Origin: Larix sibirica
Taxonomy: Eukaryota > Streptophyta > Pinopsida > Pinales > Pinaceae
Assembly: GCA_004151065.3 (NCBI GenBank)
Contig: NWUY0304198211.1
Coordinates: 4,088 to 17,001, forward strand
Reading direction: 5' to 3'
DNA length: 12,914 nucleotides
In this document: one piece after another, positions 1 to 8,450 of the stretch
Layout: each line of letters begins with the position of its first letter
How positions within the stretch are numbered: position 1 is the first letter of the stretch
Notes under the pieces: model-generated
Told to the model about the DNA's origin: nothing
The model's database searches: none
What the model saw: the letters and a program-made list of their open reading frames with translations, nothing else
Translations under genes and position numbers: made by a program

Positions 1-353
1 AAAAATGTAAATACATTAAAATATATATGAATCAAATATTGGATTGTCTCTCGTTGAGGTTAAGTTCAAATTCAACCACAAGTTTTCTTATATAAATAGC
101 TAAATTTATTTGTCTCACAAGCTTTTTAACATAGAAATAAATATTTGTGTCTAATAGTGTTGATCAGCTAAAAAAAAATCCACGTCAAAATTAGCATGTT
201 GACCCATCTCGTCCCATACATCTGACAAAAACAACACACTGTTGTTAGCATGGTTTTATAACTCCAACAAATTGGCTCACCAAATAGCAACACTCACTGT
301 GTTTGTATAATTCATAACTCATCAAATTGGTTTTCTAAATCCCAACATTCATA
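1..353. other. AT-rich spacer, no gene
   Basis: I see no reading frame with recognisable protein similarity here. The sequence is AT-rich with short A and T runs. Its only clear structure is the imperfect tandem duplication at 237-350, described separately. It directly precedes the first residues that can be aligned to LINE relic A, so the 5' truncation point of that element lies near its right edge. No convincing target-site duplication matching the sequence after the A-run at 2024-2030 was found. Confidence 0.5.
237..350. repeat. 58-bp imperfect tandem duplication
   Basis: Two adjacent units, 237-294 and 295-350, both begin with cactgt, share ataactc, caaattgg and a ctcaccaaat / ttctaaat-like stretch, and end in caacactc / caacattc. 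The match is clear but has several substitutions and small gaps, so the duplication is old. It abuts the left edge of LINE relic A. No coding role is visible. Confidence 0.6.
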
Positions 354-762
354 TTTAATTATATTTCACACCTTTGTCCTAGGGAGGCAAGTGCGGCGGG
401 GATTCTATTAGATCTTGGAGGGAATACAATATCAACATTTGAGTGGGGTTTAGGGAAAGCTACAAACAACCAAAGCAGAGCAATATGCTCTCTACTAGGG
501 ATGGAAAAGTACGTCTCCTCTTGGAATTCAATTGCTTGTCATCATAGGAGACTCTCTTTTAATTATTTCTCATGCTAGAAGGAGAAAATATCTAGAATAT
601 AAAATAGCGATATGACTATATCATCATATTAATAGTCTCTTTTCTCAAATTCATAAAGTCCAACTCTTCCAGGTGCGCCAGGTTAACAATAGCACAACTG
701 ATTTTCTTGCAAACAATGCAATTCTTTTGGCACAAGGGGACATGCTCATTAATGGGGGTTAG
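354..762 (+). pseudogene. LINE RNase H domain relic (element A)
   Basis: RNase H would degrade the RNA strand of the RNA/DNA hybrid during retrotransposition. Frame +3 (354-474) reads FNY and then, from 387, ASAAGILLDLGGNTISTFEW, which matches the glycine-rich first strand of plant LINE RNase H. A one-base insertion near 474 moves the reading to frame +1, which continues with AEQYAL; its glutamate is the second catalytic acid. The frame then gives LLVIGDSLLIISHARRRK (532-585; catalytic Asp at 550-552) and FQVRQVNNSTTDFLANNA, the usual C-terminal R-x-x-N-x-x-x-D-x-L-A pattern. In-frame stops lie at 496 (TAG), 613 (TGA) and 760 (TAG). The first catalytic Asp position (about 363) reads Ile. The domain cannot be functional. 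Confidence 0.75.
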
Positions 763-1079
763 CATGCTACATGTTGGCTCCCCTATATATATTTTGAACA
801 CCGTGCGATCACCTTGTTGAATGATAGAATACACTTCCTTAGAGAGGAATAACACATCTCTAATAAGGGTACAATAAATATATATGAAATAGCCACTGCC
901 ATTTCTTGTCATCAACACATGTGTTATTACAACAATCTACTTTGTGCTTTAAGGGATTTACGGGTGGTCTGAATTTGTCAATGCTTTGGGATATGTATCT
1001 CCCTTCTTCTCATTCAAGTTTCATTTTCATTTGGTCCAGAGTGAAGAGGGGGGAGACTGGTTTGTTGTGTGTTTAGGGA

Positions 1080-1778
1080 ATGGTATTTTGGGTTGTAGAG
1101 GCTAATGAATCATTCCCCTATGCCCTGGGGGAGTGCCTTTTGATTGCATTGTTTCCTGGGCACTCAGAGAATAATCTACAGGAGCTCATTTATAGGTCCG
1201 ATTCTGTTTCTGTCATTTATCTAACTTGGAAAGTTTGGGATATGGGAGTTTTGGTTGGTGTTTGTTTAGCAACAATGAAGCCTACTCTAGATTTGGAGAT
1301 GAAAATTCAGGAACTTTTAGATCAAATTAGAGACACACGTGATGACATTAGGGACATTTGAAGCCATCTTTGTTGAATGAATTCGTAGATGGAAGGTTTT
1401 ATGGAGGCAATTCGTCAGGTTACTATCTATATTCCTGGTTTGGACTCTTGCTTGGACTATGTAGAGTAGGAGTTACATCAGCTCTCATCGCAAATGTCCT
1501 GGTTGGATGATGCGGAAGGAAGCATTCCCATTCATAAAGCTAATATTGACACTATCCAGACCACCTTGGATTGACATGATGAACTACTAGTTGAAAAACA
1601 GTCTGGAACTACAAACTACTTCGCTAGCAGGGGATTTGAGGGCTCCTATGCTCGTCAACCTTCTCATTATCTAATGGATATCTCAAGTATGGAGGAATAA
1701 GAAGAAGAATTTGTTGGATAAAACCTTGAAGAAAATGTTGAAGATCGGGTCATGCATAGTGACCATAGTTCTAGCTAG
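1080..1778 (+). pseudogene. Stop-ridden coiled-coil frame downstream of RNase H (element A)
   Basis: I do not recognise this protein. One frame (+3) runs from 1080 to 1778 with internal stops at 1359, 1374, 1386, 1467, 1572, 1698 and 1719 and a possible true stop at 1776-1778. The first 93 codons are unbroken: a hydrophobic stretch, then a heptad-like LDLEMKIQELLDQIRDTRDD near residues 70-90. After the early stops the frame continues with acidic, helix-forming residues and ends in a Glu-rich tail. Five of the seven internal stops are TGA or TAG at places where Arg or Gln would suit the helix, so CGA-to-TGA and CAG-to-TAG changes are likely. Frame +2 is open at 953-1102 and may be the upstream part, displaced by an indel. 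It could be a LINE C-terminal extension or an unrelated captured fragment. Confidence 0.4.
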
Positions 1779-2030
1779 TCTGTTTTGTTTATGAACTTTT
1801 TTGTTTATTATTGCTAAAGCAGTTTATCAAGATCTATAGTAGCATAGTAGTCTATAGTTATATGTTTTTAGATTCGAAATTATGGAAGACTGTATATTGT
1901 ATGATTGTTTCTCTCAAAAACTCTGTCAGTTTCTCTTTTGGATTGGTGCTCTGTATCTTTTTGTAACTTTTTTGTTGCTGAATTTATTCAACTGTTTATA
2001 AATATCAAATACCTGCTTTTGTTAAAAAAA
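1779..2030 (+). other. 3' untranslated tail and A-run of element A
   Basis: This T-rich sequence has no open frame similar to a known protein. It ends in tgcttttgtt followed by A7 (2024-2030), the type of short A-tail left by plant L1 elements, so the tail marks the integration end of relic A. Confidence 0.55.
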
Positions 2031-2041
2031 TTGCTTGTTAT

Positions 2042-2377
2042 TTATGGAGCAGTGGGAGATAGAGACGGTCTAGGTAAACTGGATCCAACAACCGGAAATG
2101 AATAAAGGTTTAGCTCCAAGATTATAAATTCTCTTTTGTCTATTGCCTCTACAATGCTATTTGAAAGCAAGCATTTCACTTCTTGGTGAATTTCTCTATA
2201 ATATTGGGATATGGTGCCCTTACATAAGGGGATTTCTATCTTTTCAGTGTCCTTCCCACGTTTAAAAGGACTGGAATGTTTCATATTCCTCGTGCTTCTA
2301 ATCCTTTTGTCAGTGAGCCAAAGTAATTGAGGAGTTATGTCTTCTGATGTATGGAAACATATATCCTTTGATTGTTG
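2042..2377 (-). other. Unassigned 111-codon open frame
   Basis: On the minus strand the frame is open from just after a TAA (2378-2380) to a TAA at 2042-2044. An internal ATG (2282-2284) would give an 80-residue product, with PFKRGKDTEKIEIPLCKGTI near its start and a helix-like YYREIHQEVKCLLSN in the middle. The composition (charged, few low-complexity runs) looks more protein-like than the neighbouring frames, but I recognise no family and see no clear splice sites or promoter. It ends 12 bases from the A-tail of LINE A, so it might be part of an older gene or element that LINE A interrupted. Chance is a serious alternative. Confidence 0.2.
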
Positions 2378-2518
2378 TTAGCTTGCGTACAAGAGAAAAG
2401 TTCTTTAAGAAGTTACATTGCAAAGCTTGATATGGGCGCTTTAGTTTTCTCAAAGTTCCAGGCTTATCACATGCGTAGTGTTTACAATAAATGCACTAGA
2501 GTATTTGTTTGATTTAAG

Positions 2519-2598
2519 CTCTTCAAACATTTATGCTCCTTTAGGTTCATGGATTAATAAATAAACTCATCAAACATTTATGCTCTTGCAAGTTCATG
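2519..2598. repeat. Imperfect direct repeat, two 33-bp copies
   Basis: Copies at 2519-2551 and 2566-2598 share caaacatttatgctc followed by a gttcatg block, offset by 47 bp. The gap between the copies is AT-rich. It looks like an old local duplication with no evident function. Confidence 0.6.
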
Positions 2599-3071
2599 AC
2601 TAATTGAATCTAACTATTATTTATTAATATGTGTGTGTGGGGGGGTCATTTTGTTTTTGAAGAGTTTACTTAAGGTGTGTGTTACATTATATGCTAATGA
2701 GATTATATGAATGAGAATTTTTATTTTCGCTCCAATGATATCTAATATTTCTCCCCATTAATTAAAATAATTCATATGGATTTGAAATCATTAAAACTGA
2801 ATAGGTATTGGATTTGTGACCTTTCAAAAATCCAAGGAGAGTCCAAGCCTCAACCAGTGAATAATGGTGCTCCACATAAAGTTTTACCTATTGAAGCACC
2901 TAGTTTGTTACTTAAAGAGTTAGAGGAAGAACATATAATTTTGGGCCCAAATCTTTGATTAAGGAATGATCAAGGGTTTATTATATGAATTTAAGCAATG
3001 GCAAGGTTGAATTAATAAAGAAATTGGATGTGAGAAGGCAACAAGAGTCTAATTCTGGTTTTTTGGCACAT

Positions 3072-3264
3072 GTATACATATTAACAAAAAACTTAGGAAT
3101 ATTTAATGAAATAAACTTATTTTGATTATTTAATAGTAGTAAATTGAGTCAATCTTCTATGTTTTGTCTTGCTTTCTGATCAGTTACATTTTTAGTCGTG
3201 GTATGTTCTTCACTTTATATGCATATCAAAATCTATTTTTTACATATATCCTTCAAAATTGTAG
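3072..3264 (+). other. Intron 1 of the PTI1-like pseudogene
   Basis: The donor gtatac follows the codon for FLAH, and the acceptor ttgtag precedes VSTFSRLK. It is a phase-0 intron of 193 bp, AT-rich as in plant introns. It separates the exon ending in FLAH (family FLAQ) from the one beginning VS, so protein similarity on both sides fixes the borders. Confidence 0.8.
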
Positions 3265-3391
3265 GTGTCAACGTTTTCCAGGCTGAAATAAGAGCATCAT
3301 GTTGAATTGGAGGGCTATTGCATCAATGCGAATCAACTCATCTTGGTTTATGAGTTTGCAAGTATGGGTTCCTTACATAACATTTTGAATG

Positions 3392-3584
3392 GTATAAATG
3401 CCATTTTTATCATTTTTTGTTTCATGATCTATATGTCTTCTCTGCACTATGGAATGGTTTGTAGTTTCATTACTTATTATTTTCTTCATTTGCTTCCATG
3501 CATCAAATATAGTATTTGTCTATTTGCTTTCATGCTTCAAATATATAATTCGTCTTATTGAAAACTCATCATTTTTCCATGTAG
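3392..3584 (+). other. Intron 2 of the PTI1-like pseudogene
   Basis: The donor gtataa interrupts the codon after HNILN, and the acceptor catgtag precedes the ERKGMHDAQPG exon. It is a phase-1 intron. It is 193 bp long, by coincidence the same as intron 1, but the two sequences do not look alike. Both borders are intact although the exons are broken. Confidence 0.8.
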
Positions 3585-3691
3585 AAAGGAAAGGAATGCA
3601 CGATGCTCAACCAGGCTCATTTCTTAACTGGATGCAAAGGGTGAAACTTGTTATGGGTGCAGTGAAGGGTGTCAGTGTGCATGCCCAAGTT

Positions 3692-4767
3692 TCCAAACTC
3701 CACGAGGGTAGGCATGCATGGGTCCAAACTCCAAGTTTCTTAATTGACATCACATGCTTCTAGTTGCAATATGTTAATATATGCATATCACAACCACGAG
3801 CATCATCCATCGTGTTTTGACTTTTAGCCAACAAATACTTCCCATCATTTACAAGAGAGACATCGTCACTACTGTGACACTTGTTTAAGTTTAATTTTTC
3901 AAATATATTATAAGATATGCAATTTAATAATGTAATATTAGATTCGCAATTAACTGTAAAATTCAAATAATCTATATAAAATAATTATTTTGATTAATTT
4001 TTTCTTATATATTTTAAAGTGAATATTAATAATAATAATAGAGGATGTATATTTAAGTTTCCTATATTTTTTCAATAATTTTTTTTAATAAATTATATTA
4101 AAAATTAATGTGATAGAACATGAGTATGAGTTGTAAAATGTAATGTCATAAAACGAGGGCATGAGCTCTAAATCTCTATATTTTGTGATATGAGAGCACT
4201 TTATTTTATTGTAGTGACCTTTTCATGTGTATGCCTCCCAAGTGATACGCATGCCATTATAATGTATTTTGTTATGTGACATATAAATACCCTCTATACC
4301 GATTGTTCAAAGCTTGGGTCCTAAAGACACCATGTTCAAGTGTTATGAGGATGTCTGAAGACATGGAACACAGTGGTTAACTTGTTTTGTATAAGAGTAT
4401 AACATTTAATATGAAATGATTATTATGTCCTCGGCTTTCCGACGAAAAACTAGAATACTAAATTTTAAAACAACATAAAAGAAGTAGCTCGTTGATCGGA
4501 AAAGCTTTATATTTCTTAAATGAAGCTCCAATATAACATATATAAAGTTTGAAGCTGATGAAAAAATATCAATGCAGATAAATTAAATTTTAAGACAAAA
4601 ACCTTAATATTTAACCAAAAGCTACCAAACTCTGCAGTTGAAATTATGATTTTTTTTACAGAATCCACCAAATTTCAAATGCAAAGAAACGATGAGAGAT
4701 GACTGATATTGTCAAATTTCACACAAATACTCTGATTTAAAGGTTTAATGCCGTGAAAAAAAATTAC
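3692..4767. other. AT-rich spacer, no gene recognised
   Basis: Kinase similarity stops at about 3691, where a short duplicated motif ccaaactcca (around 3692-3735) may mark the break. From about 3870 the sequence is strongly AT-rich, with an (AAT)n run near 4026-4040 and many T runs. A tatgtgacatataaata stretch near 4272 resembles a TATA region, but no gene or LTR boundary could be tied to it. No transposase, RT or LTR pair was found. Confidence 0.4.
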
Positions 4768-4844
4768 CTGTAAATTTTTCAAACCGCGAATTATTAAGAA
4801 GGCTATGAACTGCAAGTCCTTGCGTTGCAATTAGATCGCATACA
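4768..4844 (-). other. Possible isolated 77-bp internal exon
   Basis: On the minus strand a T-rich tract with an acceptor-like ctttatag (ending at 4845) is followed by a 77-base open stretch and a donor-like acag/gtaatt (GT at 4767-4766). The open frame reads VCDLIATQGLAVHS and then LLNNSRFEKFT, which looks protein-like but matches no family I can name. No partner exon was found on either side, although cttcaactgcag on the minus strand near 4640 is another acceptor-like site. It may be an exon left from a decayed gene or an exon-like accident. Confidence 0.3.
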
Positions 4845-5999
4845 CTATAAAGTAAAACTTGCGCAAAAAAATGTTTCTTTCTTATTAAATCATGTGTTTA
4901 CATGTTTTTTTTTCAATGTGTTTTCCATGTTTTCTAATGTTAATTGAAATGTTGTTATTTGTGGTAGTGGTTATAGGATTGATAAGACCATGGTTCACGC
5001 TCTTTTTAATTAAATGCCATGCTTAGTCTTTTTATTCATGGGTTTTTTTTGTTGATTATTTTATTTGATAAGACCACAAACTCTGTCGATCTCATATGCG
5101 CTTTGCTCGATGCTAAAATTTCCATTTTCATTGTTATTCTTGCTATGATTACGTGTCACGCATTCACATGTCATGCATTTGGCACTTATTATGTTATGTC
5201 CTCTAAGAAGCACATACACCTTATGAGGTGCATAGGGAGGACCAAGTAAGCCTATGCCATAAGACTAATTAGTTGGCTAGTTGGATGCAGGGAAATGGAG
5301 ATCTCTCGACCTCTTCTCCATTGGGCGAATTGGAGATAACCCTCTACGTATCTTGTTTTTTTTGTTAAAGCATTTCCGTGTATGAACTTCCATTGATGAT
5401 GCAAGGGAAATTTTCCATGAGAGCAGGTATATCATCTATCAAATTCCACTCCAACATGAACATGATATCCTGCACATGATTTGCCAGAAATAAGATATTG
5501 TCTACAATTAGCTATCCATCCATTTGTTTCTCATTTAGTGCATTTGAAATCATCTGACCTTTTAGAAAACGACTCATTTTATTCTAGGAGCAGGTGTCTT
5601 TCCAATTGCTATTTTGATATATCTATCTATTCATAAGGTGGTATGTTGATTGCTCTCCCGATTCATTCTATCTATCCCACTCTCCATCTTAATAAGCCTT
5701 GAAAAAGTTGAACCCGAAAAATAAATAAAGAAATCCCCACATTGCCTTGAATGTGATAGGAGGGAAAGGGGTTGGTTTCAAATCGATGACTAAGTCACTC
5801 CGCCCCTAATACATGGTGATAATAATCTCCCATTATTTTAATGAATGGCCTATGGCAATGGGCCAAAGATTTTATTGTTTATGGATGAGCATTTCCATTG
5901 TTAAAAAGTTTTAGCGATAGGGACCCATCCCTCTGTAACATAGCTTCTTGGTTTTTCTTACACTTATCATAAAGTAGGATAGTTTCCCTTTTAAAGAGA

Positions 6000-6044
6000 G
6001 TTAAACAACTATTTTTGTAAAAAAATAGTTATAGGTTAAACAAC
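6000..6044. repeat. 10-bp direct repeats flanking a perfect hairpin
   Basis: gttaaacaac occurs at 6000-6009 and again at 6035-6044. Between and overlapping them, aactattttt (6007-6016) can pair with aaaaatagtt ending at 6030 around a short gtaa loop. Such a unit could be a tiny foldback insertion with its duplication, or chance in AT-rich DNA. Confidence 0.4.
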
Positions 6045-6757
6045 AATAAACCGTTATCAAGTCAATTTAGAAATCTAGAGTCAAATCATCTGATAGTATG
6101 TATCTATGAGAGGTTTGCAATAGATTTCATTAATATTAACGAAGTTATTGTTGTTGTAGCCCCACCTGGAAAGAAGAAAATCAAGGGTACAATATTATCC
6201 AACGCATTCAAATAATAGTCAATAGTTTAAAAATGATTACTTTATTTTTTATTTTCCGAAAATAATAAAATGTTTTTTTAATAATATTGAAATATTAAAA
6301 TTCCAAAGAAAACCTCCAAGGTAATTTGACGTTTTAAAGTATTGTGTTATTAAGTCAATTGATTTTTTTAATTGAATTAAATCATGTCGGTCCTCTTTAA
6401 CTTGATTGCATAATTTGTATTTTATTTGTATTTGAAGAGTGGTTTTCATTTTACTACTATATAATTGCAATATCCCCTAAAAAGAAGAGGAGAATTACTT
6501 ATTGAATAGAAGGATTGGTAGATGTCCACGTTTAATAAACCCACTCTCACGTATATTCGAGCTAGATGGTGATTCTTATCGACATTTTCAATCTATCAAT
6601 GATGTGATGTGCTAGTACTATTGACAATAATATTTATATATACATGATAAGGATAAATAAAGCAATTGAGATTTCCACTTAATATTAACCATCACATCTT
6701 ATTAAAGAATAATGATAAGCCAAGTAATACTAATGCCTCTATTATAGGAGAAAGGTT

Positions 6758-6823
6758 ACGACAACAAACACTTTGTGACATGATTACTTGAAGTATATGA
6801 CGACAAACACTTTTTAACACGAT
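6758..6823. repeat. Short imperfect direct repeat
   Basis: 6758-6784 and 6800-6823 both carry an acgac...aaacacttt core followed by a-gac/aacac and gat, about 40 bp apart. They are diverged local duplicates with no evident function. Confidence 0.4.
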
Positions 6824-6976
6824 ACAAATTGACATGTTCTACATTTTGAATTGTAACAACGCAGAAGAGAGAGAAATGCAACTTACTAAGTAGTGGTTCA
6901 TAGATCCATGTTAACATGTTTTGTACATGCAAGTTGGGAAAGCATTTTGGGCAAGCAAATCACGTGTGGTGGTGGT

Positions 6977-7046
6977 GGTAAGTTTTTTTCGATATCATAC
7001 TAGGTTGTAGATCACCTAGCTACTAGGTAAGTTTTCTTCGATGTCA
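6977..7046. repeat. Direct repeat around a small palindrome
   Basis: ggtaagtttttttcgatatca (6977-6997) recurs as ggtaagttttcttcgatgtca (7026-7046), 49 bp apart with two mismatches. Between them ctaggt (7000-7005) pairs with acctag (7014-7019). It looks like a small local duplication. No transposase or terminal repeats could be linked to it. Confidence 0.5.
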
Positions 7047-7160
7047 ATTTCAGCTCCAAATTTATATGCCACTTAGAATTTTAAAAAAAAATGAGGATAA
7101 GCTTCTCCACAATGCTTTGAACTAAGAGCTCGTCCACAACGCTACCCGCATCTAGCCCAA

Positions 7161-7185
7161 GTGGCAATGTCAGGGACATTGCCAC
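7161..7185. repeat. Perfect 11-bp stem hairpin next to LINE B
   Basis: gtggcaatgtc (7161-7171) is the exact reverse complement of gacattgccac (7175-7185), separated by agg. It lies about 16 bp before the first residue assignable to LINE B, at the element's 5' truncation point. It is GC-richer than its surroundings. It might be the end of another repeat or a structure that affected the breakpoint. Confidence 0.6.
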
Positions 7186-7201
7186 CTCGTGGCTCTTGTT
7201 T

Positions 7202-8450
7202 AATATTATGAAATGATCGGTATTCATCAAGAATGGTATTGAAGATGATATTTATGCTCAGATTGTCACTTTGCTTCCTTTTCAAGGGGCATAATTGAAT
7301 GATGGTTTTTTAAGTGTTTGGGTTACTTCTTGAAACAAAATAATTACGGAGTTAAAGATTGGATGTGGCTTGTTAAAAACGTGGAGAAAAGAATTGGAAA
7401 TTGGACGTACAAGTATCTATCTTTGGGTGGAAGATTCACTTTAGTGAGATCTGTTTTAGTTGATATACCTGTATACTGATTCTCGCTTGCTCAAGTGTCT
7501 CAAGCAATTCTTCAGTTGATGAGGAAAAAATGTTCAAATTTTTATGGCTTGGGCCTTTTATGGGGGACCAAATTCATCTTGTTAGATAGGATAAACTTGC
7601 TAAACCAAAGTCCCTTGGAGGTTGGAACATAAAAAAACATCCATTGGTTTAGTACTGGTTTGTGTATGAAAAGTATGTGGAGAGACCTATTTGGATCTAG
7701 GTTGTGATGTGAGGTGCTCAGTGCAAAGCACCTACAAGGAAATCCTATTGGATGGATTAGGAATTCAGATAAAAAGGTTATGAATACTTCAAATTTTTTG
7801 AATGGTTTTGTAAGGGCCTTTACTTGGATTAGTAGGGGTCTTTCCTGGAATGTTGGTAATGGATCTCAGGTTCTGGTTGAGATCGATCCAATTGTTGGAA
7901 ATGAGGACAATTATGTACTTTCTTCTTATCTCCTGGATTATTTGGCTTAATTTGGTTTTCATACTTTGGCTCATATCAAGAGACCTCACTGGTTGAGGTA
8001 CATAAGGTACTCTGATTCATATTGGTTGAATGTTGAATATTTGGGGCTAGGGAATGTTTGGGAAGAAGAGTGGAATGACTCTATTCTATCCTTGAACAGA
8101 GCTGGTATCAAGTTAAATGACAAAGATGATGTATTGGTTTGGTCTTTGAATCAATCTACAGGGAAATTTTATGCTAAGGATGCATACTCTGAAATTGCAA
8201 ATTATCTCTCAAATCCTATCTATAAATGGTGGTATACCAAAATCTTGAAGTGGCATTTGCCATTGAAGATCAAATGCTTCTTTTGGCTTATGTGTGAAAA
8301 TTGTTTACTAACTTGGGATAATCTTCTCCAAAGAGGGTGGTATGGTCCCAATATTTGTGTACTTTGAAAACATAATTGTGAGTCTGTAAACCACATATTT
8401 GCTCATTGCAATTATAGCAAGAATATTTGGCAGAATATCATGAGACTATC
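7202..8450 (+). pseudogene. LINE ORF2 relic: RT C-terminus and zinc-binding region (element B)
   Basis: The RT copies element RNA at the nicked target. Similarity begins in frame +2 with FIKNGIEDDIYAQIVTLLPF, shifts near 7316 to frame +1 with LGYFLKQNNYGVKDWMWLV and YKYLSLGGRFTLVRSVL, hits TGA at 7477 where the family has Trp (IPVYW), then passes through frame +3 (KLAKPKSLGGWNIKK) and back to +1 by about 7640. The zf-RVT region follows, with HLPLKIKCFFWLMC, LLQRGWYGPNICVL, a TGA at 8365 in place of the second zinc Cys, then CESVNHIFAHC. Another stop is at 7948-7950. The upstream RT motifs, including the catalytic YxDD, are absent. The apparent starts near 7714 and 7966 are GTG or TTG, so these are pieces of one broken gene. 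Confidence 0.85.

Larger units (their letters stand above)
354..2030 (+). mobile_element. LINE relic A, 5'-truncated non-LTR retrotransposon
   Basis: This is the 3' part of a plant L1-type LINE. It holds a degenerate RNase H domain of the plant RVT_3 type (354-762), then a long stop-ridden frame with coiled-coil character (1080-1778), then a T-rich 3' tail ending in tgcttttgtt plus A7 at 2024-2030, typical of plant LINE 3' ends. The endonuclease and reverse transcriptase that would lie upstream are absent, as expected for 5' truncation during target-primed reverse transcription. No clear target-site duplication is visible. It remains possible that 950-2030 is a second element joined to the RNase H fragment, since I do not recognise that part. 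Confidence 0.65.
2031..2775. other. Spacer between LINE A and kinase pseudogene
   Basis: No assignable gene. It holds a 111-codon open frame on the minus strand (2042-2377), an imperfect direct repeat of about 33 bp (2519-2551 and 2566-2598), and a short (TG)n plus G7 run around 2630-2645. The right end could contain a 5' intron or leader of the kinase gene, but no splice signal there is decisive. Confidence 0.4.
2776..3691 (+). pseudogene. PTI1-like protein kinase pseudogene, three-exon 5' fragment
   Basis: PTI1-like kinases are cytoplasmic plant Ser/Thr kinases that act downstream of receptor or OXI1-type kinases in defence and oxidative signalling. Exon 1 (about 2776-3071) carries the family lead-in KVLPIEAPSLLLKEL. 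A one-base deletion near 2950 shifts the frame to SLIKE, stop (2967), SRVYY, so the Gly-rich loop is ruined. It then reads LSNGKVELIKKLD, with the ATP-binding Lys kept, and QQESNSGFLAH. Exon 2 (3265-3391) reads VSTFSRLK, stop (3289), EHHVELEGYCINANQLILVY and then EFASMGSLHNILN. Exon 3 (3585 to about 3691) reads ERKGMHDAQPGSFLNWMQRV and then KLVMGAVKGV, after which similarity ends just before the HRD catalytic loop. DFG and the whole C-lobe are missing. Because introns are kept, this is a duplicated genomic fragment and not a processed copy. The start is uncertain because the PTI1 N-terminus varies. Confidence 0.88.
4845..7160. other. Long AT-rich spacer with small repeats
   Basis: No protein family was recognised on either strand. 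The longest open stretches here (5019-5249 plus, 6249-6470 minus) are hydrophobic or low-complexity and look like chance. Structures seen are a hairpin flanked by direct repeats (6000-6044), two imperfect short duplications (6758-6823 and 6977-7046) and a (GGT)n run near 6967-6979. The 5260-5950 part is less AT-rich and may be an unrecognised old repeat. Confidence 0.4.

Noticed and set aside
40-90. gttcaaattcaa resembling the B box of a tRNA-derived SINE
   Set aside because: No matching A box at the right distance, no tRNA-like body and no A-tail close by.
616-918. 100-codon open frame on the minus strand
   Set aside because: It lies antisense to the RNase H relic of LINE A, whose plus-strand motifs explain the region; the minus product has no family resemblance.
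3760-3966. 68-codon minus-strand frame
   Set aside because: Short, AT-rich composition (Asn, Ile, Leu), no motif, no splice or start context.
4270-4300. tatataaata-like stretch as a promoter TATA box or LTR promoter
   Set aside because: Such strings are common in this AT-rich DNA, and no gene, TG...CA ends, primer-binding site or second LTR copy could be found.
5019-5249. 76-codon plus-strand frame with hydrophobic segments resembling membrane helices
   Set aside because: T-rich DNA gives Phe/Leu/Ile codons by default; no family match and no supporting neighbours.
7714-8367. Two separate small genes (7714-7950 and 7966-8367)
   Set aside because: They are in one frame, begin at GTG or TTG and together form the LINE ORF2 C-terminal region interrupted by a stop.
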